Below are positions 50,601 through 56,455 of a DNA stretch of 64,000 bases, piece by piece. Within the stretch, counting starts at the first letter, position 1, and each line of letters begins with the position of its first letter. The DNA comes from Microglena sp. YARC (taxonomy: Eukaryota; Chlorophyta; Chlorophyceae; Chlamydomonadales; Chlamydomonadaceae): positions 11,394,966 to 11,458,965 of the forward strand of contig CM039467.1 in NCBI GenBank assembly GCA_022414725.1. Reading direction: 5' to 3'. The notes under the pieces were generated by a model. That model was given only the letters and a program-made list of their open reading frames with translations, ran no database searches and was not told the origin of the DNA. The position numbers and the translations under genes were made by a program.

Positions 50601-52530
50601 GTCACAAGGGAGGGGGCAGGGTATGGGTAGCGGGTAGCAGTGAGGGTATGGGTCACAAGGGAGGGGGCAGGGTATGGGTAGTGGGTGGTAGTGAGGGTCA
50701 CAAGGGAGGGGGCAGGGTATGGGTAGTGGGTGGCAGTGAGGGTATGGGTCACAAGGGAGGGGCAGGGTATGGGTAGTGGGTGGTAGTGAGGGTCACAAGG
50801 GAGGGGGCAGGGTATTTGTAGTGGGTGGCAGTGAGGGTATGGGTCACAAGGGAGGGGGCAGGGTATGGGTAGTGGGTGGTAGTGAGGGTATGGGTCACAA
50901 GGGAGGGGGCAGGGTATGCATCTCACGAGGGCTCGAAAACAGACACCCCCGATTGGAGTGGGGGTGGGGGTGGGGTGGGGGTGGGGGGGGGTAGGGGGTA
51001 GGGCAGTAAGTATCATAAAGCATGAATGTTAACTCACTCGGACATGTGAGCTTCCCAAAGTTATACAGGCTGTTTTCCAATCTGTTTACCTACCCTGGTC
51101 GATTTGCAGCTGACACCGCTAGTATATCTTTCTCTCAAGGTTCTGACACGCTGGCTCGAGCATATACATACTCTCTCACTTTGTACTCTGGGCGAATCGC
51201 TTGAGGAAGAAGAGTCGGGGGTTCGACTCCCCCTTCGGTCGCTCTTGGCAAATTACGGTATGTCGATTTACAGTGTACGCTGTAATTTACCGTAATTTAC
51301 GGTCAACCCCGGTTACCGCGTACACTCACAGCCCTTGTGGTACCTCAGGAGAGAGCCACCACCACCACCACCACAACTCACCCACCTGACCACCACCATC
51401 ACTAGCTACCACCACCACCACCACTCACACCACATACACAATCACACACATCACCACCACCACCCATCCCGCCCACCTGCCCACCACCATCACCACCACC
51501 CACCCACCTGCCCACCACCATCACCACCACTCACCCCACATACACACACACCATCACCACCAACCATCCCACCCCACCACCCCCACTCACCCTACCACCA
51601 CCACTCACCCACCCACCTGCCCACCACCATCGCCACCACCACCACTCACCCCCACATAAACACACCACAACAACCAACCATCCCACCCCACCACCACCAC
51701 TCACCCACCCACCTGCCCACCACCATCACCACCACCACTACTCACCCCACATACACATGCACACACCACAACCACAACCACCACCTGCCCCGCCCCACCC
51801 CTCCCCACCCCAACCCACACCACCACACCACCACCATTGCATCACCCACCCTCCAAAACAGGTCACACAAATATTACTCACCTGGCTGCGTCTGCAGATC
51901 CTTGAACTCCATGCTCGTGATTTCCGCAGAATCGAAGCTAGGGGTGGTGCCCCAGGACAAAGCCACCACCTTTCCTGTTTGCTTCATCACCAGGGCCATG
52001 ATGTCAGCTAGCATAACGTTTCCATAGACCAGGGTAGTGCTCTGGGTTGGGGCCTCGTCGTAATAGCAAACAGCCGCATTATAGCCGCATTTCCTTTTAT
52101 CGCCATCAGATTGCTCTCCATTGGCCAACGCAATGACGGAGAAGCACAAACGATCCGAATGAAACTTCGACGTAGTCATGAAGATTTTATCGACCGGTGA
52201 CTCCGACATGTCGAAGTAGCAGTCACCTGGGGACTGAACCATCGAGTCGTTCGTCGGGGGCCCGGTCTCCGCAATATCACGGAAGCCCGGGCTGCCGAGC
52301 ATCTTCTGTGTGTTATCCGAGAACCAGCATATGATAGAAGTAAGCTCAATGGCAAGTGAGGTGTAACGAGAATAGTACCGTGCGTCGTAGCCGTTATCGT
52401 CTTGTGTGACAGAGAAGCCAGCAATCGTGACACCACTGCCAAGCCTGTCGATACCTCCGCAGCTCACGGTCTCGAACATGGAATCGTCAGCGGCGTCGTA
52501 TCCAAAGGGCTTGGCCGGGAACCTAGTAGG
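27138..52530 (-). CDS. Large split gene (11 recognised exons), aerolysin/ETX-MTX2-like fold candidate
   Basis: Span of exons at 52530-51882, 50593-50297, 48020-47845, 45472-45255, 42660-42576, 37015-36912, 34906-34812, 31196-31048, 30201-29960, 28546-28303 and 27281-27138 (terminal, TAA). Total coding is about 2.4 kb, roughly 800 residues. GT-AG borders and phases agree at seven of ten junctions. The Thr/Ser-rich strand-like blocks, with TEKTWTNSTT in the first half and IEKTWISETK in the second, followed by Pro/Gly-bounded strands (PYTASVTLTV), resemble the aerolysin/ETX-MTX2 beta fold, apparently present twice. That is an inference from pattern; function, including any pore formation, is unproven. 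The first 216 residues and the last two exons match nothing I know. The 5' end is not located: the first exon listed opens at an acceptor in phase 0. Three unresolved junctions could mean missed exons, sequence errors or decay. Confidence 0.5.
27285..27735. repeat. Intron array containing acceptor-side copies
   Basis: About 115-bp units (GGGGGTCAGCATCTTGATCACCC plus G-runs and GTGTGTGTTGTGTGTGG) repeat about four times. The GGTGATCAAG sequence that begins the terminal exon recurs in each unit. Confidence 0.85.
27745..28300. repeat. Three intronic copies of an exon 3' end plus donor
   Basis: Blocks near 27756, 27910 and 28100 repeat the last about 60 bp of the exon ending at 28303 (TGGGGCAGCG.AAGGCCTC on the plus strand) together with its donor region, separated by CACCCACCTTGC..ACTCACC microsatellite. 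Period about 150-200 bp. Confidence 0.85.
28303..28546 (-). CDS. Large gene, penultimate exon
   Basis: Acceptor ACAATCAG|GTATGC, donor CCCAGGAAG|GTGAGA, 244 nt, entering in phase 2 and leaving in phase 0. It encodes about 81 residues with acidic and basic clusters (DLYGSDSRRLLAAKNSSSAD) that differ from the Thr-rich blocks upstream. Family unknown. Its 3' edge is reiterated three times in the following intron. Confidence 0.65.
28547..29570. repeat. 40-bp minisatellite and TGTTTGTCTGT-rich repeats (intron)
   Basis: A 40-bp unit (GGTGTTTGTCTGTGTGC.GTT + GTC.GCAAGTGGTGTTTGT) repeats about twelve times at 28552-29045. A diverged relative (GTTTATCTATGGTTTGTGA..GTGTGCTTGTCT) continues to 29340. 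Confidence 0.9.
29575..29958. repeat. Three intronic copies of an exon 3' end plus donor
   Basis: The last about 60 bp of the exon ending at 29960 and its donor (minus strand GATGG.AG|GTGGGT) recur near 29600, 29710 and 29830, separated by CACCCACCACCAC sequence. Confidence 0.85.
29960..30201 (-). CDS. Large gene, exon with second C-terminal-type beta block
   Basis: Acceptor GAGGATAG|AAGTGG, donor GGTAG|GTGGGT, 242 nt, entering in phase 0 and leaving in phase 2, which matches the next exon. About 80 residues: an alternating polar/hydrophobic stretch (KTSFLINFPDGSEDKVVG) then VTLKYNGKMTISFASG. The pattern parallels the strand-rich end of the first domain copy (exon 47845-48020) and the C-terminal strands of aerolysin-like proteins. 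Confidence 0.65.
30205..30720. repeat. G-rich intron with a duplicated acceptor
   Basis: GGGTGGGTAGGT-type repeats. At 30349-30392 a second copy of the exon start and acceptor seen at 30181-30220 (GAGTCAGTCCACTTCTATCC) is present. Confidence 0.85.
30738..31045. repeat. Three intronic copies of an exon 3' end plus donor, separated by poly-C
   Basis: CCACATTGACCAAGTCACC.A.GACTGGCAGCTTCC plus the adjacent CTCACCATG donor region recurs near 30780, 30880 and 30965, besides the true exon edge at 31048. Copies are separated by C runs of 17-20. The interval between AATGTGG and the donor is 15 or 16 nt depending on copy, which changes reading phase. Confidence 0.85.
31048..31196 (-). CDS. Large gene, exon with second Thr-rich strand block
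   Basis: Acceptor GACTGTCCAG|TGTTGC, donor ACCATG|GTGAGG, 149 nt. It enters in phase 2, agreeing with the previous exon, and contains IEKTWISETKYSF, the counterpart of the TEKTWTNSTT segment in the exon at 50297-50593, then KLGIVKLPVIGDL. It exits in phase 1, whereas the next exon needs phase 0. Either a one-base difference, a different duplicated donor or decay must explain this. Confidence 0.6.
31197..32790. repeat. Intron array of about 12 copies of a 3' splice site
   Basis: About 115-140 bp units each contain the minus-strand stretch CTCTGGCTGT.GGGACTGTCC + AG that precedes the exon start at 31196. Copies start near 31198, 31331, 31453, 31568, 31680, 31798, 31938, 32081, 32224, 32407, 32532 and 32657, embedded in GGGTGGGTGG microsatellite. 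Confidence 0.9.
32800..33960. repeat. About 56-bp minisatellite derived from a 5' splice site
   Basis: About 18 units of AGAGGTCATCGTCACAAGCA + ACCATGTGGGGTAGGTAGCC + CAAGCAGCACCTTACTT. On the minus strand each reads ...GATGACCTCTAAGTAAGGTG.TGC, closely matching the real exon end and donor at 34812 (ATCACCTCTAG|GTAAGGTGATGC). Units degrade toward 33.7-33.95 kb, and the most uniform ones lie away from the parental exon. Confidence 0.9.
33964..34156 (-). mobile_element. hAT-type MITE, copy 4, with 8-bp TSD
   Basis: Starts CAGGGTACTAC and ends AAGTAGTACCTG. Flanks are ATCTAGAG (33956-33963) and ATCCAGAG (34157-34164), a 7/8 target-site duplication. It lies in an intron of the large gene. Confidence 0.85.
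34290..34795. repeat. CCCACCCATCTA / CCAGTCTCCC minisatellite (intron)
   Basis: A 12-bp CCACCCATCTAC motif with interspersed CCCAGTCTCCCACCCATCC. No gene. Confidence 0.95.
34812..34906 (-). CDS. Large gene, 95-nt exon
   Basis: Acceptor CCCGCAG|GCCCAC, donor ACCTCTAG|GTAAGG, 95 nt, entering in phase 0 and leaving in phase 2, in agreement with the exon at 31196. Peptide AHTVSFEPGETVSEYRLSGD and then WALVIITS: alternating strand-like residues leading into the second Thr-rich block. Its donor seeded the 56-bp minisatellite downstream and its acceptor region has copies at about 35.72, 36.53 and 36.90 kb. Confidence 0.65.
34962..35691. mobile_element. Non-autonomous hAT-like element, 730 bp
   Basis: Terminal inverted repeats TAGGGTTGGG (34962-34971) and CCCAACCCTA (35682-35691). 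Perfect 8-bp duplication GTTATAGG at 34954-34961 and 35692-35699. Subterminal regions at both ends are rich in AAACGTATA / TATACGT motifs, as hAT transposase-binding regions often are. The interior has no frame I recognise as a transposase. It is inserted in an intron of the large gene. Confidence 0.9.
35700..35840 (-). repeat. Decayed copy of an exon start (pseudo-acceptor)
   Basis: Minus strand GCCCACTGGTCCACACTGTC + AGCTTTT resembles the start of the exon at 34812-34906 but hits a stop immediately. It is a relic of junction duplication. Confidence 0.6.
35843..36352. repeat. 44-bp AT-rich minisatellite (intron)
   Basis: GTATATGGTGTTCTGGGGAT + ATTTTTAAATAAATATTTAAAATA, about twelve units with 1-2 base indels. 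Confidence 0.95.
36425..36560 (-). pseudogene. Decayed duplicate of the 34.8-34.9 kb exon
   Basis: Minus strand around 36540-36470 reads HMVSFEAMETVSEYVL, clearly related to HTVSFEPGETVSEYRL of the functional exon. The similarity extends only weakly beyond it. It lies within the same intron, so it is a duplicated exon copy. Confidence 0.65.
36643..36848 (+). repeat. Dispersed repeat family B, copy 2
   Basis: Full-length match to the 11.0 kb copy, including AAGCAGCGTCGCCTGCAACG at the start and CTCCGCCAAAAA at the end. Intronic. Confidence 0.85.
36912..37015 (-). CDS. Large gene, probable exon, borders uncertain
   Basis: Open between a possible acceptor (CACACACAG, exon from 37015) and a possible donor (CTCACTG|GTCACA). 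It encodes FDPHCHNISDITYTPLTG, similar in pattern to the LAYTTTLSATA region of the first domain copy. The bases just upstream (37016-37050) duplicate the 3' end of the exon at 42576-42660, so this is again a rearranged junction. The phase into the next exon (34906) does not fit with the borders given. Confidence 0.4.
37055..42565. repeat. 5.5-kb CT-rich minisatellite (about 38-bp unit)
   Basis: The unit is CCCTCTCCCCCATACCATAC + CCTCAGCCCCACCCTCAA, in the order of 140-150 copies. It fills one intron of the large gene. On the transcribed strand it is GA/TG-rich. Unit length varies by many 1-2 base indels, scattered evenly, which may partly be sequencing error. Confidence 0.95.
42576..42660 (-). 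CDS. Large gene, 85-nt exon
   Basis: Acceptor CTTCGCAG|TATGGC enters in phase 2, agreeing with the exon ending at 45255. The favoured donor is CACAGAG|GTGATC. An alternative donor (GGACAGG|GTCTGA, exon to 42556) would leave in phase 2 and fit the next exon better. Peptide APYWTGLKLSTHSGEEVMCG. Duplicated in part at 37016-37050. Confidence 0.55.
42672..44250. repeat. 19-bp-based minisatellite (intron)
   Basis: Alternating 19-mers GGGAGTGTAATGGGCAGTG and GGAAGTGTGATGTGGAGTG give a 38-bp higher-order unit. Three 19-mers are 57 bp, so the minus strand stays open for hundreds of codons (Ser/His/Pro/Leu/Thr), a repeat artefact. Order decays after about 43.7 kb. Confidence 0.95.
44275..44815. repeat. 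Poly-C/(CA)n unit array (intron)
   Basis: About seven units of GGCTG.GAAGGAGAT.GAATGC, then 15-37 C, then ACACACACA and GAAAAAAG. Only homopolymer length varies much. Confidence 0.95.
44860..45250. repeat. Two intronic copies of an exon 3' end plus donor
   Basis: GGTTCA.ACCTATCAGGGTTG + ATCATATAA..CGTGATAGTGGCCAG recurs near 44933 and 45082, repeating the last about 60 bp and the donor of the exon ending at 45255. Unit about 150 bp. Confidence 0.9.
45255..45472 (-). CDS. Large gene, 218-nt exon
   Basis: Acceptor AATCACAG|ACCGCA, donor CTGATAG|GTATGA, 218 nt, phase 0 in and 2 out, both matching neighbours. It links the first domain copy to the second: an Asp/Pro-rich start (DTPLDFVPVPKPTIPLKG) and a Gly/Met/Ile stretch (GGLATITGYMIPNPSNPD). 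Both its edges are duplicated in the flanking introns (two extra acceptors, two extra donors). Confidence 0.7.
45473..45700. repeat. Two extra copies of an exon 5' end plus acceptor
   Basis: An about 105-bp unit (GACGAAGTCGGGGGGGATAT, TGTCTGCGGTCTGTGATTTG, TTTTTAGTAACCTGGAGGGA) is present three times counting the real exon edge. On the minus strand each includes AAATCACAG|ACCGCAGACACAAA. Confidence 0.9.
45765..46690. repeat. 28-bp minisatellite (intron)
   Basis: About 33 units near AGATCCAGATCTAGAACAGG + GGCCAGAC, many carrying the AGATCT palindrome. The 45.86-46.04 kb part expands a shorter ATATCCAGATATATCC form. Confidence 0.95.
46951..47355 (-). pseudogene. Decayed exon copy split by a MITE
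   Basis: Segments 46951-47034 and 47233-47355 are colinear with the exon at 47845-48020 (TCTTGTCCGGTAGAGCTGAA, ACAGGCACCTTCTT.TCGCCC, GCAGTACATGGCAGCTGGGC). They are separated exactly by the TA-type MITE at 47037-47230. The last part (TTACAGAGGCAGTACATGGC) is itself duplicated in tandem. Confidence 0.85.
47037..47230. mobile_element. TA-type MITE (ATCATATGAT family), copy 2
   Basis: Inverted ends GGGGTCGGCAA and TTGCCAGTCCC flanked by TA (47035-47036 and 47231-47232). The interior is ATATCATATGATAT palindromes. The TA duplication suggests a Tc1/mariner (Stowaway-like) origin. Confidence 0.85.
47369..47563 (-). mobile_element. hAT-type MITE, copy 5, with perfect TSD
   Basis: Ends CAGGGTAATTCAAA and TTTGAAGTACCCTG. 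Perfect 8-bp duplication GTGGGGGT at 47361-47368 and 47564-47571. The youngest-looking copy of the family, intronic. Confidence 0.95.
47845..48020 (-). CDS. Large gene, exon with first C-terminal-type beta block
   Basis: Acceptor CTGCTGCAG|GCAAGC, donor GGACAAGAG|GTGACC, 176 nt, entering in phase 1 and leaving in phase 0, both consistent. It encodes alternating strands (LPYTASVTLTVGEKKVPV, then KFNGIYNMEGSLTYYS), the pattern seen near the end of aerolysin/ETX-MTX2-type domains. A decayed duplicate lies in the downstream intron. Confidence 0.7.
48284..48487 (-). repeat. Dispersed repeat family B, copy 3
   Basis: Reverse orientation: TTTTTGGCGGTGCCCTCCC at the left and AGCGTCGCAGGCGACGCT (a perfect palindrome) at the right. 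Intronic. Confidence 0.9.
48625..48780 (-). other. Possible exon relic
   Basis: On the minus strand KPKGWTISTSVT follows an acceptor-like TATGTTACAG. It resembles the KTWTNSTTVT segment of the exon at 50297-50593, but no in-phase donor is seen. It may be a decayed exon copy or chance. Confidence 0.3.
48783..48897 (+). repeat. SINE-like dispersed repeat, body, copy 2
   Basis: Begins GGTCGTCATCAACCGCAATGG and ends GGCGTTATCATTACCTT. Over 85% similar by eye to 62138-62250. Confidence 0.8.
48924..49137 (-). repeat. Dispersed repeat family B, copy 4
   Basis: GGGCGGAGCCCCCTCTTCAAGG to GCGTCGCTTGCGACGCTGCA. It lies only about 440 bp from copy 3 in the same orientation, with the SINE-like body between them. 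Confidence 0.85.
49190..49360. repeat. Tandem unit of about 54 bp
   Basis: CACACACTCTTCATCCCCCC + TGACCCACCCCACCCCA repeats about three times. Confidence 0.85.
49360..50290. other. Intronic, no element recognised
   Basis: Mostly unique sequence. Two open frames (plus 49711-50229, minus 49900-50211) have no motif I recognise. Confidence 0.4.
50297..50593 (-). CDS. Large gene, exon with first Thr/Ser-rich beta block
   Basis: Acceptor ACCCTCCAG|GCCCGT, donor CTGTCAG|GTGTGT, 297 nt, phase 1 in and phase 1 out, both matching. About 99 residues, dominated by Thr/Ser with regular alternation (LAYTTTLSATASIANTTG, then STEKTWTNSTTVTSSQ). Long Thr/Ser amphipathic strands around a Trp are characteristic of the insertion/stem region of aerolysin-type folds. 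I infer fold only. Confidence 0.7.
50597..50925. repeat. About 46/54-bp minisatellite next to a 3' splice site (intron)
   Basis: GGGTCACAAGGGAGGGGGCA + GGGTATGGGTAGTGGGTGG, seven units. The first unit abuts the acceptor of the exon starting at 50593 and includes its GGGTCACAAGG upstream bases. Confidence 0.9.
51190..51260 (+). repeat. tRNA-like SINE head
   Basis: AGAAGAGTCGGGGGTTCGAC + TCCCCCTTCGGTCGCTCTTGGC contains a perfect B-box GGTTCGACTCC and a five-pair T-stem (GGGGG/CCCCC), but no matching acceptor stem. It is shared with 62075-62130. Confidence 0.65.
51350..51855. repeat. CCACCACCATCACCACC-rich array (intron)
   Basis: Units of about 100-130 bp with CCCACCCACCTGCCCACCACC cores and CACC microsatellite. 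It lies about 25 bp from the donor at 51881. Confidence 0.9.
51882..52530 (-). CDS. Large gene, 5'-most recognised exon
   Basis: Donor ACGCAGCCAG|GTGAGT (perfect consensus), exit phase 1, agreeing with the next exon. The 5' border is placed at TATCCCTGCAG|CCTACT (phase 0). The frame is also open up to an ATG at 52881, but that part runs through inverted-repeat and pyrimidine-rich sequence, so I prefer the acceptor. About 216 residues, acidic and Cys-containing (CWFSDNTQKMLGSPGF, SPGDCYFDMSESPVDKIF). This could be a lectin-like N-terminal domain by analogy with other aerolysin-fold proteins, but I recognise no signature. A first coding exon is still to be found upstream. Confidence 0.65.
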
Positions 52531-52800
52531 CTGCAGGGATATCAAGCCTAGACGAAGCGCCCTAAATCCTAATAGGACTTGGGTGGGGTGGAGCGTGTTT
52601 GGGGGTGAGGGGGAGGATAAGGGACGACTGGAAGCTGATGGCAAAAAGCAGATGATCAGGTAACGTCTATTGACCAGCAAGAGGAAACGGGCGGGGAACG
52701 AGTGGGAGAGGAAACAACTGACGGATTCATGAATCAGGTAGGGTAAAGCCCTGGGGTAAAGACACGTGAAAGAAATGGCGTAGAACCGGTTGCCGGGTTG

Positions 52801-53673
52801 GACTTCAGCGGATCCTACGTGGACTTCAGCGGAATGCAAAACTTCAGCGGGAGGGTCAGGGCTCCGGCGGAAGTTTTGCATTCCGCTGAACAGCCTGTTT
52901 CTATTACCTGCTAATAAGGTTCCAGGTTACGGTTATGCGTAACCCCGCAAACTGTAGTGCGGCAGTACTCGTAACCCGTGTACTAGCCAGCTTCCTGTCG
53001 CGTAACCCCGGTGTACAACTTCGTGTTTCCGATTGTCCCTGAAATCTGGGTTATGGGGAAATCTGGGTTATGTGATCGTTAAATCAGTTGTTCGACAGCT
53101 AGGAAGCGTTTGAATTATTTACTCGCCGACTTGACTTTCTTTCGTGCAGCCGTCTTGCAATTCGAGTTCATGTTCTGACTCCAAGACGTTGGCCCTGTCC
53201 TTTTCCATTTCGCTACCATATCCCAGAAGCTTTTAGGGTGCTCGTTGATGCCCCAATGCTGGTTCTGCTTGAAAAACAAACCTTGACCAAATGACCAGAC
53301 GAATCCATAGCGGTGAGCGTCAGAGTTTCTAGGAAATTGAAGGGATCGCGCGTGACTGCGCGATCTACAAGATTGCAGCGCTCGCGCTCACCACATTATG
53401 GCCGCAAGTGACCGCTGCTGCGGTCAAAGTGCCAGCGTGGAACCAAGGCGGATCGGGGTTACGCTTAACCGTGGGGGGGGGGGGGCACGGTTCAGGGTAA
53501 CCCCGATCCGCACCGGCACGTCATCAAATTTTGCCGGAAACTGGTGTACAAGTCGGTCGAGCGAAGTACAATTTTTCGAGTGTTTCCGATTGTTTCCGCC
53601 CGTAACCCCCCTTTACCCGGCGTTACCCTCAATTGGAAACAGGCTGGAAGTCCACGTAGGATCCGCTGAAGTC
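52801..53673. mobile_element. Candidate element with 27-bp terminal inverted repeats
   Basis: GACTTCAGCGGATCCTACGT + GGACTTC (52801-52827) is perfectly inverted at 53647-53673. Further inside, TTCAGCGGAATGCAAAACTTC (52825-52845) is inverted at 52870-52890, and a hairpin of 26-nt arms occupies 53448-53511 around a G run. No clear target-site duplication. The interval contains the exon at 53115-53328. Confidence 0.55.
53115..53328 (-). CDS. Probable terminal exon of a small basic protein
   Basis: Acceptor TTCAATTTCCTAG|AAACTC, 71 codons, TAA at 53115-53117. Too Trp/Lys/Asn-rich and stop-free to be chance: RYGFVWSFGQGLFFKQNQHW, FWDMVAKWKRTGPTSWSQ, and a basic C-terminus. It enters in phase 2, exactly the exit phase of the first-exon candidate at 56367-56455 on the same strand. 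The FW..VA..K/R spacing and following Trp weakly resemble Myb/SANT-like domains. No firm family. Confidence 0.5.
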
Positions 53674-53864
53674 CACGTCGGCCTTCAGCGGTCAAAAAAG
53701 CCAGCGTGGACTTCAGCGGGACAAAACAAAATGTCAGCGGAACCCCACAGGAAACACTACACCCGAACTTCTAAGATCACTCGGAGTAGCATGTATGAAG
53801 AGATTGGATCAAGTCTTTATTATTTTATTAGGTATGATTACTTGTCCTCGTTCACATTTTTTCC

Positions 53865-54250
53865 TGGTAAATTTCTTTGTACTGCCAAAGATGGCGAGCA
53901 GCCAAATTGATGCAATGTAGCCAAGTCCAAGTTCAAGGACTAGGCCACTAGGGGACCTACACCCATGCGATTACATCATGTAGGATTGGGTTAGGAGTGA
54001 GGTATGGTAGTGTTTATACAACTCATTTGTATACTACCCAATGACCTAGACAAGCCTTTAAATTGTCTAATCCGCTTAGTGTGCTCCTTGGTTTATGCGG
54101 GAATGGCACAGGGGTGGGGTGGGGGTGGGGGGGGAGAATGGAAGACGGCGAACAGCCCAGAGTTGGCTGAAAAAAACATGTAACCATCCAATCTTCGAAA
54201 GCAACACTAAAGCTCCATCTAGGGCCAAAGTTCACGCTAAGGAATAGGGC
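53865..54250. other. Family-F fragment, otherwise no gene seen
   Basis: TGTACTGCCAAAGATGGCGAGC and CAAGTCCAAGTTCAAGG match pieces at 25.87 and 26.13 kb. Confidence 0.45.
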
Positions 54251-54251
54251 T

Positions 54252-55890
54252 ACAACAACTACCGTACGACTGCAGGGCGCTACATTATGTCAACCAAGCC
54301 CGATTTGAGTCACCTGGTGCCTAATTAGCATAGGCAGGATATCTTTCGGTAATATGGTTGGAAAGGCCTTGACGAGATGATGCTCATGGCCCCCCCTTTC
54401 ACTATACTGTCTGGGTGTCTAGATATGAGGTCTCAAAGGGGGGAGGGGGGGGGGGGGGGGGGGGGTCTCCAGGGGTCAACATAACAACTTTCGAACGTGC
54501 GGTCAGCCAACTTTATTCCTGCCCCCCCCTCGACCAAGCCCGGTTTGAGTCATCTGGTGCCTAATTAGGCAGGAACTTCTCCACTTTTCTGTCTGAATCC
54601 TTGGTGGCGCTGGTTTGTGTAAGGGGTCCGGCCAGCCGGCCTCACTTTCACCCCAGGTAAAAATCCTTTCAAAAAAAAACTGGATCACAATTGAAAACCT
54701 ATTATGGTAGGACGCATGGTGCTGACATGGTGATGGTAGGATTTTAGTGCTTCATACGTGGTTGGTGGTGGTGGGTCGTGGTGGGTGGGTGGTGGTGGCC
54801 ATGGGTGGTGGTGGTCGTGGGTAGCGGTGGTGGTGGGTTGTGGTTGTCGTGGCTGGTGGAGGACGTGGGTAGTGGTGGTGATGGTGGTGGTGGGCGGTGG
54901 TGGGTGGGTGATGGTGGTCGTGCGTGGTGGTGGTGGGTTGTGGATGGGTGGCATCCACTAACTATGGTCAGGATTATAGCTTATATTTTCAGCTTCCAGC
55001 GGTAGCTTCTAGGCAGCTCCTCGAGCCAGCAAGAGATAGAACCATGAAAATTATTGAGCCACCCAGTAAGCCACACCCAAATATTTGATCAGTTTTAGAC
55101 AGCATATTGTGTCAGCTTCATGGTGCACTAGCTTGTGTGATGCCTGCCTAAACAGCCAGTCAGGGGAGCTGCCTAGAAGCTGTTGCTTGTAGCTACTAAG
55201 TTGTGTTAGGCTTGGCTGAACAGCCAGTCAGGGGAGCTGCCTAGAAGCTGTTGTTTGTAGCTACTAAGTTGTGTTAGGCTTGGCTGAACAGCCAGTCAGG
55301 GGAGCTGCCTAGAAGCTGTTGCTCTCAGCTACTGGCTTGAGTCAGGCCTGGCTGAACAGCCAGTCAGGGGAGCTGCCTAGAAGCTGTTGTTTGTAGCTAC
55401 TAGGCTGTCTTAGGCCTGGCTGAACAGCCTGTCAGGGGAGCTGCCTAGAAGCTGTTGCTCTCAGCTACTGGCTTGAGTCAGGCCAGGCTGAACAGCCAGT
55501 CAGGGAGCTTCCCAGAAGCTCTTGCTTGTAGCTACTAGGCTGTGTTAGGCCTAGCTGAACAGCCAGTCAGGGGAGCTGCCTAGAAGCTGTTTCTTGTAGC
55601 GAAAAATAAGATCTACGGCCAGGCTTTGAAACACAGCATCCTATGAAACAACTTTTCTGAAGCGTGGTGTCTCCTTTCAGCTATCAGCACCAGCTTCTTG
55701 GCAGCTACCCAGCCAATCCTACGAATGAGCTTTGCTGCAGCACGGCGTCTCTGTTCAGCTACCAGCACCAGCTTCTTGGCAGCTCCTCTGGTTAGCTACC
55801 CAGCCAATCCTACGAATGAGCTTTGCTGAAGCATGGCGCCTCTGTTCAGCTACCAGCACCAGCTTCTTAGCAGCTCCTCTGGTTCGCACC
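54252..55890 (+). repeat. Segmental duplication, left copy
   Basis: Order: family C repeat (54258-54530), GTGGTG microsatellite (54755-54950), GCATCCACTAACTAT.GTCAGG block, an array of about 68-bp units GCCAGTCAGGGGAGCTGCCT + AGAAGCTGTTG (55090-55600), then about 90-bp units with CAGCACCAGCTTCTTGGCAG (55670-55890). The same order recurs at 56968-58015. Confidence 0.8.
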
Positions 55891-55969
55891 CAGAAATATG
55901 CGTCTGCGACAGAACCTAAAAATAATCTTCCGCTCCTAATCTTGCGCGGGGCAAATAGATAAGAAGGAA

Positions 55970-56073
55970 ACACACACACACACACAAATCAAATGGCACG
56001 GTCAAAAGAATAGCTGTCAAATCCGGAAAATGCATGCATGCAAACGACTACCAGATAGCAACTCCCAGCGATG

Positions 56074-56106
<33 letters not shown>

Positions 56107-56300
56107 AACGGAGCGCTTGCCGCCCAGCTCAGTATGCATGCATCTTACATGCTTATCATTCCAGCACTCACCATCAGATAGGAAGGGATGCCGTATGCAT
56201 GCATGCTCCTCCGGTAGCATGCACAAGCAGAACATGCTATGGCTGTAACAGCATCTAGACCAGACGTGCATTGAGCACATCTCCATCATAGCATCCAGCA
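55970..56300. repeat. (CA)n tracts and ATGCATGC-rich sequence
   Basis: CACACACA at 55970-55985 and 56078-56104, with repeated GCATGCATG palindromes near 56030, 56136 and 56195. No gene seen. Confidence 0.7.
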
Positions 56301-56366
56301 TCCATACCAGAGTACCTGCATGGACCAGTCCAGCCCATGCAGCTAGGGTGCCTAGCTAAAGCCTAC

Positions 56367-56455
56367 CTAAAGCTCTCCTTCTCTGTTTCCGACCAACGAA
56401 GCTGCAGCTCCTCCTCTGCACAATCAGTAGAAGAGTTCGGAGCAGATCGCGACAT
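56367..56455 (-). CDS. Probable first exon of the small basic protein
   Basis: ATG at 56453-56455 after a pyrimidine-rich leader (CTTCATCTTTCTCCCC), 89 nt, donor GCTTTAG|GTAGGC, exit phase 2. Peptide starts MSRSAPNSSTDCAEEELQLR and continues WSETEKESF: acidic, with a Trp placed as in the first helix of Myb/SANT-like domains. Joining to 53115-53328 restores an Arg codon across the junction and gives a protein of about 100 residues. Alternatively the first exon may splice to an unseen exon in 53.4-56.3 kb. Confidence 0.5.

Noticed and set aside
51190..51260. tRNA gene
   Set aside because: T-arm is perfect but there is no acceptor stem or proper A-box; the same segment recurs as a SINE head at 62.1 kb.
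52531..52881. Upstream extension of the 51.88-52.53 kb exon to an ATG at 52881
   Set aside because: The extra 117 codons run through the inverted repeat (CCGCTGAAGTCCACG) and a pyrimidine-rich, intron-like stretch. A good acceptor sits at 52531. I could not exclude it.
53398..53910. 170-codon plus-strand frame
   Set aside because: Crosses a G-run hairpin and the inverted-repeat end; composition changes abruptly and no motif is present.
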